64,000 nucleotides of DNA from positions 1 to 64,000 of the forward strand of contig CAISJD010000011.1 in assembly GCA_903885605.1 (NCBI GenBank), given 5' to 3'. This DNA is from an uncultured Chthonomonas sp. Lineage in GTDB: Bacteria > Armatimonadota > Chthonomonadetes > Chthonomonadales > CAJBBX01. The notes under the pieces were generated by a model. It ran no database searches, was not told the origin of the DNA, and worked only from the letters and a program-made list of their open reading frames with translations. The position numbers and the translations under genes are program-made. The stretch's first letter is position 1. Each line of letters starts with the position of its first letter. This document shows, piece after piece, positions 16,812-26,351 of this stretch.

Positions 16812-18629
16812 ATGGCTCAAGCCGTCCTTGCGCTGGACCAGGGCACAACAAGCTCAAGAGCCGTCGTCTACTCAGGCGACGGCTCGGTGCTGTCTGTCGC
16901 CCAGCGCGAGTTCCCCCAGCGTTTCCCACATCCCGGCTGGGTCGAGCACGATCCCGAGGAGATCTGGCAGTCGCAGGTCGACGCCGCCCAGGAGGCCCTG
17001 GCCGTGGCGCGCATGGACGCGGACCAGCTCAGCGGCATCGGCATCGCCAACCAGCGCGAGACCACCGTCGTCTGGGAGCGGCGCACCGGCAGGCCTGTCT
17101 GCCCGGCCATCGTATGGCAGGATCGGCGCACGGCCGAGGTCTGCGCCGAGCTGCGCGCTCAGGGATGCTCACCGCAGGTGCGGGAGATCACCGGGCTGGA
17201 GATCGACCCCTACTTCTCTGGTGTGAAGCTACGCTGGCTGTTGGACCAGGACCCCGAACTGGCCCGCCGCGCCGCCCGAGGCGAACTGGCCTTCGGCACC
17301 GTGGACGCGTGGCTCATCTATCGCCTGACGGGTGGCCGACGGCATGTCACGGATGTCTCCAACGCCTCGCGGACGCTGTTGCTCGACCTCGCGAGCCTGA
17401 CGTGGTCCCAGCCCATGCTTGACCTGCTGGGGATCCCGCGCGAGATGCTGCCCGAGATCTGCCCGAGTTCCGGCCTGATCGATGAGACAGATCACGGCAT
17501 CCTCGGCGGTTCGGCGCCGATCCGGGGCGTGGCGGGCGACCAGCAGGCCGCCCTGTTCGGGCAAGGCTGCGTGCGCCCCGGCCAGGCCAAGTGCACTTAC
17601 GGCACGGGCTGCTTCCTGTTGGCCAACACAGGGGCGGCGCCCGTGGGCTCCCACAGCCGTCTGCTGACCACGGTGGCGTGGAGCATCGGACCCAATACAG
17701 CCTACGCGCTGGAGGGGAGCGTCTTCATGGGCGGCGCCGCCGTCCAGTGGCTCCGCGATGGGCTGGGCGTCATCCCCAGCTCATCAGAGGTGGAGCGACT
17801 GGCGGCTTCAGTGCCGGACTCGGCGGGTGTGGTGGTTGTGCCGGCCTTCACGGGCCTTGGGGCGCCGCACTGGGATCCCGATGCGCGCGGCGCCATCCTC
17901 GGCCTCACGAGGGGATCGACGTCAGCCCACATCGCCCGGGCCACGCTGGAGGGCATCGCCCACCAGGTTGCCGACGTAGTGGAGGCCATGGCCGATGATC
18001 GGGGCGCGCCATTGAACGAGATCCGCGTGGACGGCGGGGCGGCGGCGAATGACCTGCTGATGCAGATGCAGGCCGACCTGACGCAACTGCCGGTGGTGCG
18101 TCCCGCCGATCTGGAGACCACCGCACGCGGCGCGGCGATGCTGGCGGGGATGGCGCCGTCGGACGGCCCTGGCCCCGGCGCTGCGCTGTTTGAGCCAGAT
18201 CTCCCATCGGCTGTAGCGACCTCCGCTCGGGCGCGGTGGCGGATCGCAGTGGGGCGCTCAAGCGGGCTTCCTGCTGTGGTCGGCTATATTGCGCAGGGGG
18301 GCTCGGTGCGTAAGAAGGAGAACGCGCGCGCGGTAGCGTATTTAGGTGCAGGTTCGTGCAGTCGCGCTGATCACCGAGTGGCGTGTGCGCTCGGTGTTCT
18401 GCCACGGAAGGAGGGCGCATTGAAGGGCGGAATAGAGATACCGCCGCCGGTGGCCGCGGCCATCATCGTGGTGCTGGTGCTGGTAGTCGGGTTCTTCATC
18501 TACCGCTCGGCGGGGCCGAAGCCGCTGGCCAAGATGGACAACTCGCAGATGATGAAGGCGTATGGGGCGTCCATGGGCAGTCGCCCGGGTACGCCCGGTC
18601 CGGGTGGCATGCAGGGCCAACCCCGTTAG
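16812..18629 (+). CDS. glpK: Glycerol kinase, open reading frame continuing into a membrane-anchored tail
   Basis: Phosphorylates glycerol to sn-glycerol 3-phosphate in the cytoplasm. FGGY-kinase features are complete: [86 protein letters not shown] and the ending [13 protein letters not shown] near residue 485. Normal glycerol kinases stop there at about 500 residues. Here no in-frame stop occurs and the frame continues for about 115 more codons, through a low-similarity linker and then a membrane segment. The extra part is likely a separate small gene that shares the frame (see the nested entry); the linker may be untranslated leader or a real fusion. Confidence 0.9.
   Translation: MAQAVLALDQGTTSSRAVVYSGDGSVLSVAQREFPQRFPHPGWVEHDPEEIWQSQVDAAQEALAVARMDADQLSGIGIANQRETTVVWERRTGRPVCPAIVWQDRRTAEVCAELRAQGCSPQVREITGLEIDPYFSGVKLRWLLDQDPELARRAARGELAFGTVDAWLIYRLTGGRRHVTDVSNASRTLLLDLASLTWSQPMLDLLGIPREMLPEICPSSGLIDETDHGILGGSAPIRGVAGDQQAALFGQGCVRPGQAKCTYGTGCFLLANTGAAPVGSHSRLLTTVAWSIGPNTAYALEGSVFMGGAAVQWLRDGLGVIPSSSEVERLAASVPDSAGVVVVPAFTGLGAPHWDPDARGAILGLTRGSTSAHIARATLEGIAHQVADVVEAMADDRGAPLNEIRVDGGAAANDLLMQMQADLTQLPVVRPADLETTARGAAMLAGMAPSDGPGPGAALFEPDLPSAVATSARARWRIAVGRSSGLPAVVGYIAQGGSVRKKENARAVAYLGAGSCSRADHRVACALGVLPRKEGALKGGIEIPPPVAAAIIVVLVLVVGFFIYRSAGPKPLAKMDNSQMMKAYGASMGSRPGTPGPGGMQGQPR
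18420..18629 (+). CDS. Small single-pass membrane protein preceding the prepilin-like gene (nested in the glpK frame)
   Basis: A TTG at 18420 follows AAGGAGGGCGCA, a good ribosome binding site inside what the track reads as the glpK tail. The 69-residue product is one membrane helix ([20 protein letters not shown]) plus a Gly/Pro/Met-rich hydrophilic tail ([17 protein letters not shown]). It stands 72 bases upstream of the pilin-like gene, so it may be a pilus/secretion accessory protein. Its function is unknown. If glpK really reads through, this sequence would tether the kinase to the membrane. Confidence 0.6.
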   Translation: MKGGIEIPPPVAAAIIVVLVLVVGFFIYRSAGPKPLAKMDNSQMMKAYGASMGSRPGTPGPGGMQGQPR

Positions 18630-18701
18630 GCCCGCCTTCGGGCGGCATCCTGAGAGCCGTTCAGACAGGCCGGATTGGATCCGGCCGGGGAGGAAAGAAG
18701 C

Positions 18702-19490
18702 ATGAAGAACCGTCGTGGATTCACCCTGATTGAGCTGCTGGTCGTGATCGCGATCATCGCGATTCTGGCCGCCATCCTGTTCCCGGTCTTCGCTCGCGCT
18801 CGCGCCATGGCGCGCAAGACCTCCTGCTTGTCCAACCTCAAGAACATCAACATGGGCATGCAGATGTACACGCAGGACTACGACGAGCGGTTCCCGTTCT
18901 GGAACTGGGGCAACCGAGCCGCTACGCCCAGCAGCACCTTCTGGGCACCGGCCATCATGCCGTACGTCAAGAACCTCGCGGTCTTCCAGTGCCCGGATGA
19001 CGTGCTCGAGTGGAACACGCCCGCCGACTGGACGCGCGACGTGGTAGACGGCGGCGCGGGCGACCCGTTCCGCACGCCGGCCGGCTGCAACTTCTGGGAT
19101 CGCTGCAACCCGAAGTTCAACTCCTACGCCTACAGCGAGCCGCTGGTCTGGAAGGGCAAGATCGCCGGCGTGACCAATGTTGCCGGCACCGTCATGGTCG
19201 GCGAGGGCGCCATCCCGCTGATCGACCCGTGGTCCGACCAGGCGGGCAAGGTCGTCGCCCGCGCCGCCTTCGCCGCCCAGCGCGAGGGCTGCTGCATGAT
19301 GTGGGGCAACCTGGCAAACGGTAGCGGCGGTTGGTGGACCCCGCAGGAGTGGATCAACAGCTACGGCCAGGCCAAGTGCGACGATTCCACCCGCCACAAT
19401 CCGGGCGCGAACATGACCTACGTCGACGGCCATGCCAAGTTCATCCGCTGGCAGGATATGACCGCCGACAAGATGAACCCGACCAGCTAG
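18702..19490 (+). CDS. Type IV pilin-like protein with DUF1559-type C-terminal region
   Basis: Prepilin with class III leader: [16 protein letters not shown], where cleavage is expected between Gly and Phe, and Glu at +5. The helix continues to [24 protein letters not shown]. The 262-residue protein ends with the DUF1559-like motif [20 protein letters not shown]. It has several Cys (CPDD, CNFWDRC, GCCMMW) that could form disulfides outside the cell. ATG 18702 follows GGGGAGGAAAG; the track start TTG 18675 lacks support. No pilus assembly gene adjoins, as is usual for this expanded family, whose members are thought to be surface pseudopilins. Confidence 0.93.
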   Translation: MKNRRGFTLIELLVVIAIIAILAAILFPVFARARAMARKTSCLSNLKNINMGMQMYTQDYDERFPFWNWGNRAATPSSTFWAPAIMPYVKNLAVFQCPDDVLEWNTPADWTRDVVDGGAGDPFRTPAGCNFWDRCNPKFNSYAYSEPLVWKGKIAGVTNVAGTVMVGEGAIPLIDPWSDQAGKVVARAAFAAQREGCCMMWGNLANGSGGWWTPQEWINSYGQAKCDDSTRHNPGANMTYVDGHAKFIRWQDMTADKMNPTS

Positions 19491-19517
19491 CCTCCATCGC
19501 ATCGCTTCGATGCACTC

Positions 19518-19557
19518 CGGCCGGCCCCGCCCTCGGCGACGAGGGATGGGCCGGCCG
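19518..19557 (+). terminator. Terminator after the prepilin-like gene
   Basis: Perfect 10-bp stem CGGCCGGCCC / GGGCCGGCCG with an inner CTCGgcgaCGAG mini-hairpin, followed by TTCTGGTCTC. Confidence 0.65.
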
Positions 19558-19625
19558 TTCTGGTCTCAGACGCCCAAAATGCAACTCGGGTCGCGGATTG
19601 ACGGCGGGGCGGGGTAGGCCGCAGG

Positions 19626-19631
19626 TATAAT
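19626..19631 (+). promoter_or_regulatory. Probable -10 box (TATAAT) of the acyl-CoA synthetase/GNAT gene
   Basis: Consensus TATAAT preceded by AGG. TTGACG lies upstream but with a 22-base spacer, too long for a standard -35. An ATG occurs 10 bases downstream (19642), so a leaderless longer form cannot be excluded. Confidence 0.45.
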
Positions 19632-19725
19632 CTGTCGCGGCATGCGCCATAGAAAGACGCGTAGAGCCGTTCGCCCCGGGGTTGCCCGAGGACGACGGTT
19701 CATGCGCAAGCAATTAGGAGCAAGC

Positions 19726-22476
19726 ATGAAACCGTCCGGCAAGCCCACCACAGAGACCGCGCACGACATTCTGCACCAGCGCGAACGCCCCCTGGGCGCC
19801 TTCTTCAACCCCAAGTCCGTCGCCGTCATCGGAGCTACCGAAGAGCACGGCAGCGTTGGCCGCACGATCCTCTGGAACCTCGTCAGCAACCCGTTCGGCG
19901 GCACCGTCTTTCCGGTGAACCCCAAGCGTTCGGGTGTGCTGGGCGTGAAGGCGTACCCCAATATAGCCTCGGTTCCCGAGCAGGTCGACCTGGCCGTGGT
20001 GGTTACCCCTGCGCGCGTCGTTCCGCAGGTGATCGAGGAGTGCGGGCAGGCGGGCATCAAGGCGGCCATCGTGATTTCCGCCGGGTTCCGCGAGGTGGGA
20101 GCGCCGGGCATCGAGCTGGAGCGGCAGCTGCTGGCCAACGCGAAGCGGCACGGGATGCGCATCGTCGGCCCAAACTGCCTGGGCCTCATGTCGCCGCCGT
20201 CCGGCGTCAACGCCACGTTTGCGTCCGCCATGGCGCGGCCCGGCACCGTGGGCTTCCTCAGCCAGAGCGGCGCCCTCTGTACCTCGGTGCTCGATTGGAG
20301 CCTCCACGAGCAGGTCGGCTTCAGCGCGTTCGTCTCCATCGGCGCCATGGCCGATGTGGGTTGGGGCGACCTGATCGACTATCTGGGTGACGATCCGCAT
20401 ACCCGCAGCATCGTCATCTACATGGAGTCCATCGGCGACGCCCGGGCATTCCTCTCCGCCGCCCGCGAGGTGGCCCTGACCAAGCCCATCATCGTGATCA
20501 AGGCCGGCCGCACCGAGCAGGCCGCCAAGGCCGCGGCAAGCCACACCGGCAGCCTCACGGGTAGCGACGAGGTGCTGGACGCCGCATTCCGGCGGTCAGG
20601 CGTCCTGCGGGTGGAGCGCATCTCAGACCTCTTCTACATGGCCGAGGTGTTGGCCCGCCAGCCGCGCCCCAAGGGCCCGAGGCTCACGATCCTCACCAAC
20701 GCCGGCGGCCCCGGCGTGCTGGCCACCGATACGCTGGTCACCGGCGGCGGCGAACTGGCCCAGATCTCCGACGAGACGATCGCCGCGCTGAATGAGGTGC
20801 TCCCCGCCGCGTGGAGCCACGCCAACCCGATCGACATCCTGGGCGACGCGCCGCCTTCGCGCTACGCCAAGGCAGTGGAGATTGCTGCAAAGGACCCGAA
20901 CAGCGACGGGCTCCTGGTCGTCCTCACTCCGCAGTCCATGACCGATCCGACCCAGACGGCCGAGCACCTGCGCCCCTACGCGCACCTGGAGGGCAAGCCC
21001 CTCCTGGCGAGCTGGATGGGCGGGGCAGACGTCGTGGCGGGCGATTCAATCCTGAACCACGCCAGCATCCCCACGTTCCCGTATCCCGACAGCGCCACGC
21101 GTGCGTTCAACTTCATGTGGCAGTACAGCTACAACATCCGCGGCCTCTATGAGACGCCCATGGCCGTTACGGATGCGGACGGCGCCGGCATCGACCGCGC
21201 CGCAGCGGCCACCATCCTCAAAGAGGTCCGCGACTCGGGACGCACCATCCTGACCGAGTACGAGTCGAAGAAGCTGCTCGAAGCCTACGGCATCCCCACG
21301 GTCGAGACCGGCCTGGCCGAGAGTGCCGACGAGGCCGTCAAGGCGGCCGATGAGCTGGGGTATCCCATTGTCCTGAAGCTCCACTCCTTCACCATCACCC
21401 ACAAGACCGATGTGGGCGGCGTAAAGCTGAACCTTCGCGACGCCGATGCCGTGCGCCGGGCCTACGCCGAGATCGAGGCGTCGGTGAACGAGATTGCCGG
21501 CGCGGGGCACTTCAACGGCGTCACCGTGCAGCGTATGGCCAAGCTCGACGGCTACGAAGTGATCCTCGGCAGTAGTGTCGATCCCCAGTTCGGCCCGGTC
21601 CTGCTATTCGGAACAGGCGGGCAGCTCGTCGAGGTCTTCAAGGACCGCGCCCTGGGCCTCCCGCCGCTCACCACCACGCTGGCCCGCCGCATGATGGAGC
21701 AGACCAAGATCCTCAAGGCCCTCAAGGGCGTGCGCGGCCGCAAGCCCGTGGACGTGGATGCCCTGGAGCAGCTCATGGTTCGCTTCAGCTACCTGGTTGT
21801 GGAGAACCGCACGATCAAGGAACTGGATATCAATCCGCTGCTGGCGTCGCCGGAGGGCATCATCGCACTGGATGCCCGCGTCGTCGTCTTCGACCAGAGC
21901 GTGGCCGATGCCGACCTGCCCAGGCTCGCGATCCGTCCGTACCCGGTCCAGTACATCGACACCTGGGAGATCGGTGGCGGCGGTTCCGTCACCATTCGGC
22001 CGATCCAGCCGGAGGATGAGCCGCTGGTGGCGAAGTTCCACGAGACGCTGTCCGACCAGAGCGTCTACTTGCGCTTCTTCCACGCCATGAAGCTGAGCCA
22101 GCGCGTGGCGCACGACCGTATGGTCCGCATCTGCTTCAACGACTATGACCGCGAGATCGCGCTCGTCGGCGAGATCCAGGACCCGCGGACCGGTGAGCCG
22201 ATGATCGCGGGCGTGGCGCGCCTGAGCCGCCTTCCGGGCACCGCCGACTCCGAGTTCTCGCTGCTCGTCAGTGACGAGTACCACGGCAGGGGTCTGGGCA
22301 CGGAGCTGCTGAAGCGCCTGATCCAGGTTGCCAGGGACGAGAAGATCGAGCGCATCCTGGCCGACATCCTGCCGGAGAACTACGTCATGCAGCATGTCTG
22401 CGAGAAGGTGGGCTTCGTGCTTCAGCGCATTGTGGATGAGCCCATGGTGAAGGCCACGTTCATCGTTGGAGCCTAG
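19726..22476 (+). CDS. ADP-forming acyl-CoA synthetase fused to GNAT acetyltransferase (Pat/AcdA-like)
   Basis: A 916-residue fusion. Domains in order: CoA-binding ([20 protein letters not shown]), Succ-CoA-ligase-like region with the phospho-His motif [19 protein letters not shown]-grasp ([56 protein letters not shown]) and a C-terminal GNAT ([37 protein letters not shown]). Proteins of this plan are either acetate/acyl-CoA ligases (ADP-forming) or protein lysine acetyltransferases like Salmonella Pat. The conserved His and intact ATP-grasp favour catalytic ligase activity, with GNAT possibly regulating targets. Start ATG 19726 follows TTAGGAGCAAGC. Confidence 0.9.
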   Translation: MKPSGKPTTETAHDILHQRERPLGAFFNPKSVAVIGATEEHGSVGRTILWNLVSNPFGGTVFPVNPKRSGVLGVKAYPNIASVPEQVDLAVVVTPARVVPQVIEECGQAGIKAAIVISAGFREVGAPGIELERQLLANAKRHGMRIVGPNCLGLMSPPSGVNATFASAMARPGTVGFLSQSGALCTSVLDWSLHEQVGFSAFVSIGAMADVGWGDLIDYLGDDPHTRSIVIYMESIGDARAFLSAAREVALTKPIIVIKAGRTEQAAKAAASHTGSLTGSDEVLDAAFRRSGVLRVERISDLFYMAEVLARQPRPKGPRLTILTNAGGPGVLATDTLVTGGGELAQISDETIAALNEVLPAAWSHANPIDILGDAPPSRYAKAVEIAAKDPNSDGLLVVLTPQSMTDPTQTAEHLRPYAHLEGKPLLASWMGGADVVAGDSILNHASIPTFPYPDSATRAFNFMWQYSYNIRGLYETPMAVTDADGAGIDRAAAATILKEVRDSGRTILTEYESKKLLEAYGIPTVETGLAESADEAVKAADELGYPIVLKLHSFTITHKTDVGGVKLNLRDADAVRRAYAEIEASVNEIAGAGHFNGVTVQRMAKLDGYEVILGSSVDPQFGPVLLFGTGGQLVEVFKDRALGLPPLTTTLARRMMEQTKILKALKGVRGRKPVDVDALEQLMVRFSYLVVENRTIKELDINPLLASPEGIIALDARVVVFDQSVADADLPRLAIRPYPVQYIDTWEIGGGGSVTIRPIQPEDEPLVAKFHETLSDQSVYLRFFHAMKLSQRVAHDRMVRICFNDYDREIALVGEIQDPRTGEPMIAGVARLSRLPGTADSEFSLLVSDEYHGRGLGTELLKRLIQVARDEKIERILADILPENYVMQHVCEKVGFVLQRIVDEPMVKATFIVGA

Positions 22477-22648
22477 CGCGTCGTCGTCGCGGATGGGGAT
22501 CAAGGGGGGAGATGCCGGCAGATCGGCTTCTCCCCCTTCCCGTGAGGCGCAGGCGCCTGATTTTGGGGCTAGACTGATGGCGGAAGCACGGTCGGACTAC
22601 CCGGGCCGCGCAGGCCAAGGGCAGAGCCCGGCCCAACCAGGGGACCAC

Positions 22649-24031
22649 ATGAACACAAACGAGACCGGAACCACGAGTCGGCGCGAATTCCTCCGTAACG
22701 GCGGCGGGGTCGCCGCGCTATCGGCGCTGGGCGGCATAGAGCTACCAACGGCGCACGTGCAGGGGAGCGACCTGATCCAGGTGGCGATTGTCGGTTGCGG
22801 CGGGCGTGGCAGCGGGGCTGCCGTGCAGGCCCTGAACACCCAGAGCGGGCCGATTAAGCTGATTGCCATGGCGGACGCGTACGCCGACCGGCTGAACGGC
22901 AGCTTCAACTCCATCAGCAAAGAGGCCGGCGCCAAGGTGGACGTGCCGGAGTCGCGCCGGTTCGTTGGCTTCGATGCCTATAGGAAGGCCATGGATTGCC
23001 TGAAGCCCGGCGATGTGGTGATCCTGACCACGCCGCCCGCGTTTCGGTGGGTCCACTTCCAGTACGCCATCGAGAAGAAGCTGCATGTGTTCATGGAGAA
23101 GCCCATCACCGTGGACGGCCCGACCAGCAAGAGGATGCTGACGCTGGCGGCCGACTCGGTGGCAAAGAACCTGAAGGTCGGCGTGGGCCTCATGTCGCGC
23201 CATGCCCGCCCGCTGCAGCAGTTGCATGATCGCGTCCGGAGCGGCGAACTGGGCGAAATCCTCCTCATGCGGGGCTACCGCATGCACGGCCCCGGCGGCT
23301 ACTTCGAGTCTCCCGCCAAGCCGGCCGACATCAGCGACCTCGACTATCAGGTTCGGCGCTTTCACAGCTTCCTCTGGGCCAGCGGCGGCAACTTCAGCGA
23401 CTTCTACATCCACGTGATCGACCACTGCTGCTGGATGAAGGACGCGTGGCCCGTGAAGGCGCAGGCCCTGGGCGGCCGCCACTATAAGAACTGCCCGAAC
23501 GGCGCTCCGGCTGTCGACCAGAACTTCGACACCTACTCGGTGGAGTACACCTTCGCGGATGGGACCAAGTTCCTCTTCGATGGACGGTGCATGAACGGCG
23601 CGCAGGTCATCTACTCCAGCTACCTGCACGGCACCAAGGGGCTGGCTATCGCCTCGCGCGCCAACGACTGCGGCGGCCCGTCGGCCATCTACCGCGGCCA
23701 GAACGCCGATCCGGCCAACCTGCAGTGGCAGTCCACCGACCGGTCCAACCCGTACCAGAACGAGTGGGATGCGTTGATCGAGGCGATCCGCAAGGACAAG
23801 CCCTACAACGAGGCCAAGCGCGGCATCGAGGCGAGCCTGGTGACCAGCATGGGCCGCATGGCGGCGCACACGGGCCAGGAGATCACCTACGACCAGATCC
23901 TGAACTCCGACCACGAGTTCGCGCCGGGCCTGGACAAGCTGACCTCGGAGACGCCTGCGCCACTCCAGCCCGGCCCCGACGGCCGCTACCCGACCCCGAA
24001 ACCGGGCATCGTCATCGCACGCGAGTTCTGA
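22649..24031 (+). CDS. Gfo/Idh/MocA family oxidoreductase, Tat-exported
   Basis: NAD(P)-dependent sugar oxidoreductase family. The N-terminus has a twin-arginine signal (TTSRREFLRNGGGVAALSALGG), so the folded enzyme with cofactor is exported. Rossmann domain begins QVAIVGCGGRGSGAAVQAL; EKPITVD supplies the conserved catalytic-pocket Lys. The C-terminal domain (HVIDHCCWMKDAWPVKAQALGGR) is of the type abundant in Planctomycetes and Armatimonadetes. 460 residues. Such exported members may use non-dissociable cofactor in glycan cleavage by oxidation, as proposed for 3-keto-glycoside chemistry. ATG 22649 follows AGGGGACCAC. Confidence 0.9.
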   Translation: MNTNETGTTSRREFLRNGGGVAALSALGGIELPTAHVQGSDLIQVAIVGCGGRGSGAAVQALNTQSGPIKLIAMADAYADRLNGSFNSISKEAGAKVDVPESRRFVGFDAYRKAMDCLKPGDVVILTTPPAFRWVHFQYAIEKKLHVFMEKPITVDGPTSKRMLTLAADSVAKNLKVGVGLMSRHARPLQQLHDRVRSGELGEILLMRGYRMHGPGGYFESPAKPADISDLDYQVRRFHSFLWASGGNFSDFYIHVIDHCCWMKDAWPVKAQALGGRHYKNCPNGAPAVDQNFDTYSVEYTFADGTKFLFDGRCMNGAQVIYSSYLHGTKGLAIASRANDCGGPSAIYRGQNADPANLQWQSTDRSNPYQNEWDALIEAIRKDKPYNEAKRGIEASLVTSMGRMAAHTGQEITYDQILNSDHEFAPGLDKLTSETPAPLQPGPDGRYPTPKPGIVIAREF

Positions 24032-24064
24032 CAGGCCGGCTCGCACCGCACAACAGACGCCACG

Positions 24065-24103
24065 GGGCCCCTCGCCGACCTTTGCCGGTCCGGCGAGGGG
24101 CCC
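24065..24103. terminator. Bidirectional terminator between convergent genes
   Basis: Perfect 13-bp stem GGGCCCCTCGCCG / CGGCGAGGGGCCC around a 13-base loop, between the Gfo/Idh gene and the GxGYxYP gene. Confidence 0.7.
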
Positions 24104-24115
24104 TGCTGCATGGCG

Positions 24116-26218
24116 CTACGGCTTGCGGCTCTGCTTGTAGAGGTCGGCGAGCGTCTCGGGCATCACCACCTCCACGCCGTCGGCGATCAGGCGGTCGGCC
24201 AGCTCGCGGTACTGGTCGGCGTTCAGGCCCCAGTTGCCGATGAAGACGTGCAGGAAGAGAGGCCGCACGCCTTTGTCCATCACCTGGCGCACATCGCGGT
24301 AGACGTCGTCCTTATCCACCATGCGGCTCACCGAGTGGAACGCCACGGCATCGCCCACGGGTTCGGCGGTCCTGGCGGGGTCGGTGGTCTCGCGGCCGTA
24401 GCCGCCCATCAAGGCGACGCAGTTGCGCAGTCCGGCGTAGTCCTTCAGCCTCGCCGAGCCTGGGCCGCCGTAGTCCATGATCCAGTTCCACCGCTCGCCC
24501 GCGTGGCCGAGGTAGGCGGAGGTCTGGGCGATGTAGTCCTGCACTACGCGGCCGCGGTCCTTGCCGAAGTTGTCGCCATAGGCCGACATGTACATGTAGC
24601 CGACCCCGGAGACCGCGCCGCCCACGCTGTCCTGTGGCTCCAGATGCGTCTTCAGCATGGAGAACGCGACCGGGTTGAGGTCCACGATGTTCGGTCCCAT
24701 GGTGTAGGAGACGGCGAAGCCGCGCGGGCCCTTCTCGCGCATCCGGCGCATGTAGTCGAGCATGAAGGAGCCGGGACCGTTCCAGAGGCACTGATTGTCG
24801 CCGTCCGACAGCACCAGCGAGGCGTAGACCTTGCCGCGGTCCAGCGGCACCTTGCGCACGGGCGGCATGGTGAACGTGCCGCGCGCGCTGGGGAAGGCCG
24901 AGAGGAGCGACATGTTGCCCATGTGGTCGGCCGGGACCAGGTACTTGCCGCACCGCGAGAAGAGGGCCACGCCGCGGTTCTCGCCGATGCCGTCAGAGGG
25001 CTCCACCTGCGGGTACCCAAGGATGGGGATATTCACCGGGAAGTCGCGGGACAGGGTCCGCTCGAACCACTCCTCCTCGGCCCACCGGTCGGCGCCGGGC
25101 TTGTCGGCGTCGGTGCCGCCCACGATCCAGAAGGTGAAGGTGCGGTGCGCCATGGCGTAGTCATACAGCCCCGGGCGCTTGGTGGGCGCGGAGAGGACCA
25201 GCGTGCGACGGTTGAAGCGCGCCTTGTAACGGGCGGTGAGCTCCTTGTACCCGTCCAGCGTCCGCTTCCAGCGGCCACGCAGGTCCATGCGCACGCGTAG
25301 CCCGTGGCGCTGCACCAACTCGGGGTGGGCGACGACCCAGCCCTCCATGCTCCCGATGATGACCGCCAGGTTCTCCGAGCCGTGGAGCGCCGGATCGTAG
25401 ACCACGGCGTCGCGGCGCGGGTAGCGGCGGAAGAGGGCCGCGGCGTCGGGAATGGTCTCCACGCCGTCGATGCGCCCCTGGCGAAGCATCTCGCGCGACA
25501 TGCCGTTTCGGTCGGCGATAAGGAGTTCGTTGCGGGTGCGGTTCACCAGCCCCTGGAGCGTGCGGAAGAGGATCGACTCCTCGGCGCTGCATCCCTCGGC
25601 GGCGAAGTGGTAGAGGCGGCGCTCGGGTGGCGCCAGCCGGGCATACAGGTGGTCGCGTCGGGGCAGGAAGAGGGGCCTGATGTCGGCTATGCGCCCGATG
25701 GGGGCGTTCCGGAAGGCGCCGGTGACGGTGACCTGGTGGATCTTGCCGCCCCAGCCGTCGTCCGGCTTGCCGTCGCCCACCCGCAGGTAGACGAACCCGC
25801 CCTTCCGCGTGTAGGGGGACAGGTCGAGCGTCAGGGGTTCGCCGCTGTCGCGGGTGTACATGCCGGCCGGGTCGAAGCGCTCGCCGTCGCTGGAGAGATC
25901 CACCTTGAACTGGGCGGTGATGCGCATCGCCAGCGAGGCCCGCGTATTGGGCCTGAAGGCGAAGCGATAGACGATGTAGGAGCCGCCGTCCTGGAACCGT
26001 GTGCGCTCCGACTCGATCTCCTGCGAACCCAGGTTGCGGTAGATGAACTGCCGCTCCACTGCGCTGAGCGGGAGGAACTTGATGGTGCGCACGGCCTGTG
26101 CCGGCTTGGGCGCGGGCTGCGGAGAGGCGGCCGACGATGCCGACGGGAGCAGTGCGGTTGGCGCCGCGGCTGCCAGGGCGGCGAGCGCCGTGCGGCGCAG
26201 AGATGGCAAAATGGGCAT
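24116..26218 (-). CDS. Secreted GxGYxYP-family putative glycoside hydrolase
   Basis: A 700-residue exported protein. Signal peptide: LRRTALAALAAAAPTALLPSASSAASP. Then an N-terminal domain with beta-sandwich character (about residues 50-190) and the GxGYxYP body: EESILFRTLQGLVNRTRNELLI, VYASLVLSDGDNQCLWNG, RGFAVSYTMGPNIVDLNPV and the eponymous segment SGVGYMYMSAYGDN, in which the last Pro is replaced. No catalytic activity has been fixed for the family in general; polysaccharide hydrolysis is inferred. The true start is ATG 26218 after GAGGTATCC; the track's 26728 start would overlap the divergent DUF4838 gene. Pairs divergently with that gene. Confidence 0.85.
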   Translation of the reverse strand: MPILPSLRRTALAALAAAAPTALLPSASSAASPQPAPKPAQAVRTIKFLPLSAVERQFIYRNLGSQEIESERTRFQDGGSYIVYRFAFRPNTRASLAMRITAQFKVDLSSDGERFDPAGMYTRDSGEPLTLDLSPYTRKGGFVYLRVGDGKPDDGWGGKIHQVTVTGAFRNAPIGRIADIRPLFLPRRDHLYARLAPPERRLYHFAAEGCSAEESILFRTLQGLVNRTRNELLIADRNGMSREMLRQGRIDGVETIPDAAALFRRYPRRDAVVYDPALHGSENLAVIIGSMEGWVVAHPELVQRHGLRVRMDLRGRWKRTLDGYKELTARYKARFNRRTLVLSAPTKRPGLYDYAMAHRTFTFWIVGGTDADKPGADRWAEEEWFERTLSRDFPVNIPILGYPQVEPSDGIGENRGVALFSRCGKYLVPADHMGNMSLLSAFPSARGTFTMPPVRKVPLDRGKVYASLVLSDGDNQCLWNGPGSFMLDYMRRMREKGPRGFAVSYTMGPNIVDLNPVAFSMLKTHLEPQDSVGGAVSGVGYMYMSAYGDNFGKDRGRVVQDYIAQTSAYLGHAGERWNWIMDYGGPGSARLKDYAGLRNCVALMGGYGRETTDPARTAEPVGDAVAFHSVSRMVDKDDVYRDVRQVMDKGVRPLFLHVFIGNWGLNADQYRELADRLIADGVEVVMPETLADLYKQSRKP

Positions 26219-26351
26219 GGATACCTCGCGTGGGCCCAGGGCCGATGGTTGCCATAGTGTAGCGCGAAGCCCTCGAAGCGCGATGTGGGGTAAGACTACG
26301 GTGACGCCGCTGATCCACTGTGGGCGGTCGACACATAGACGGGGGATACGC

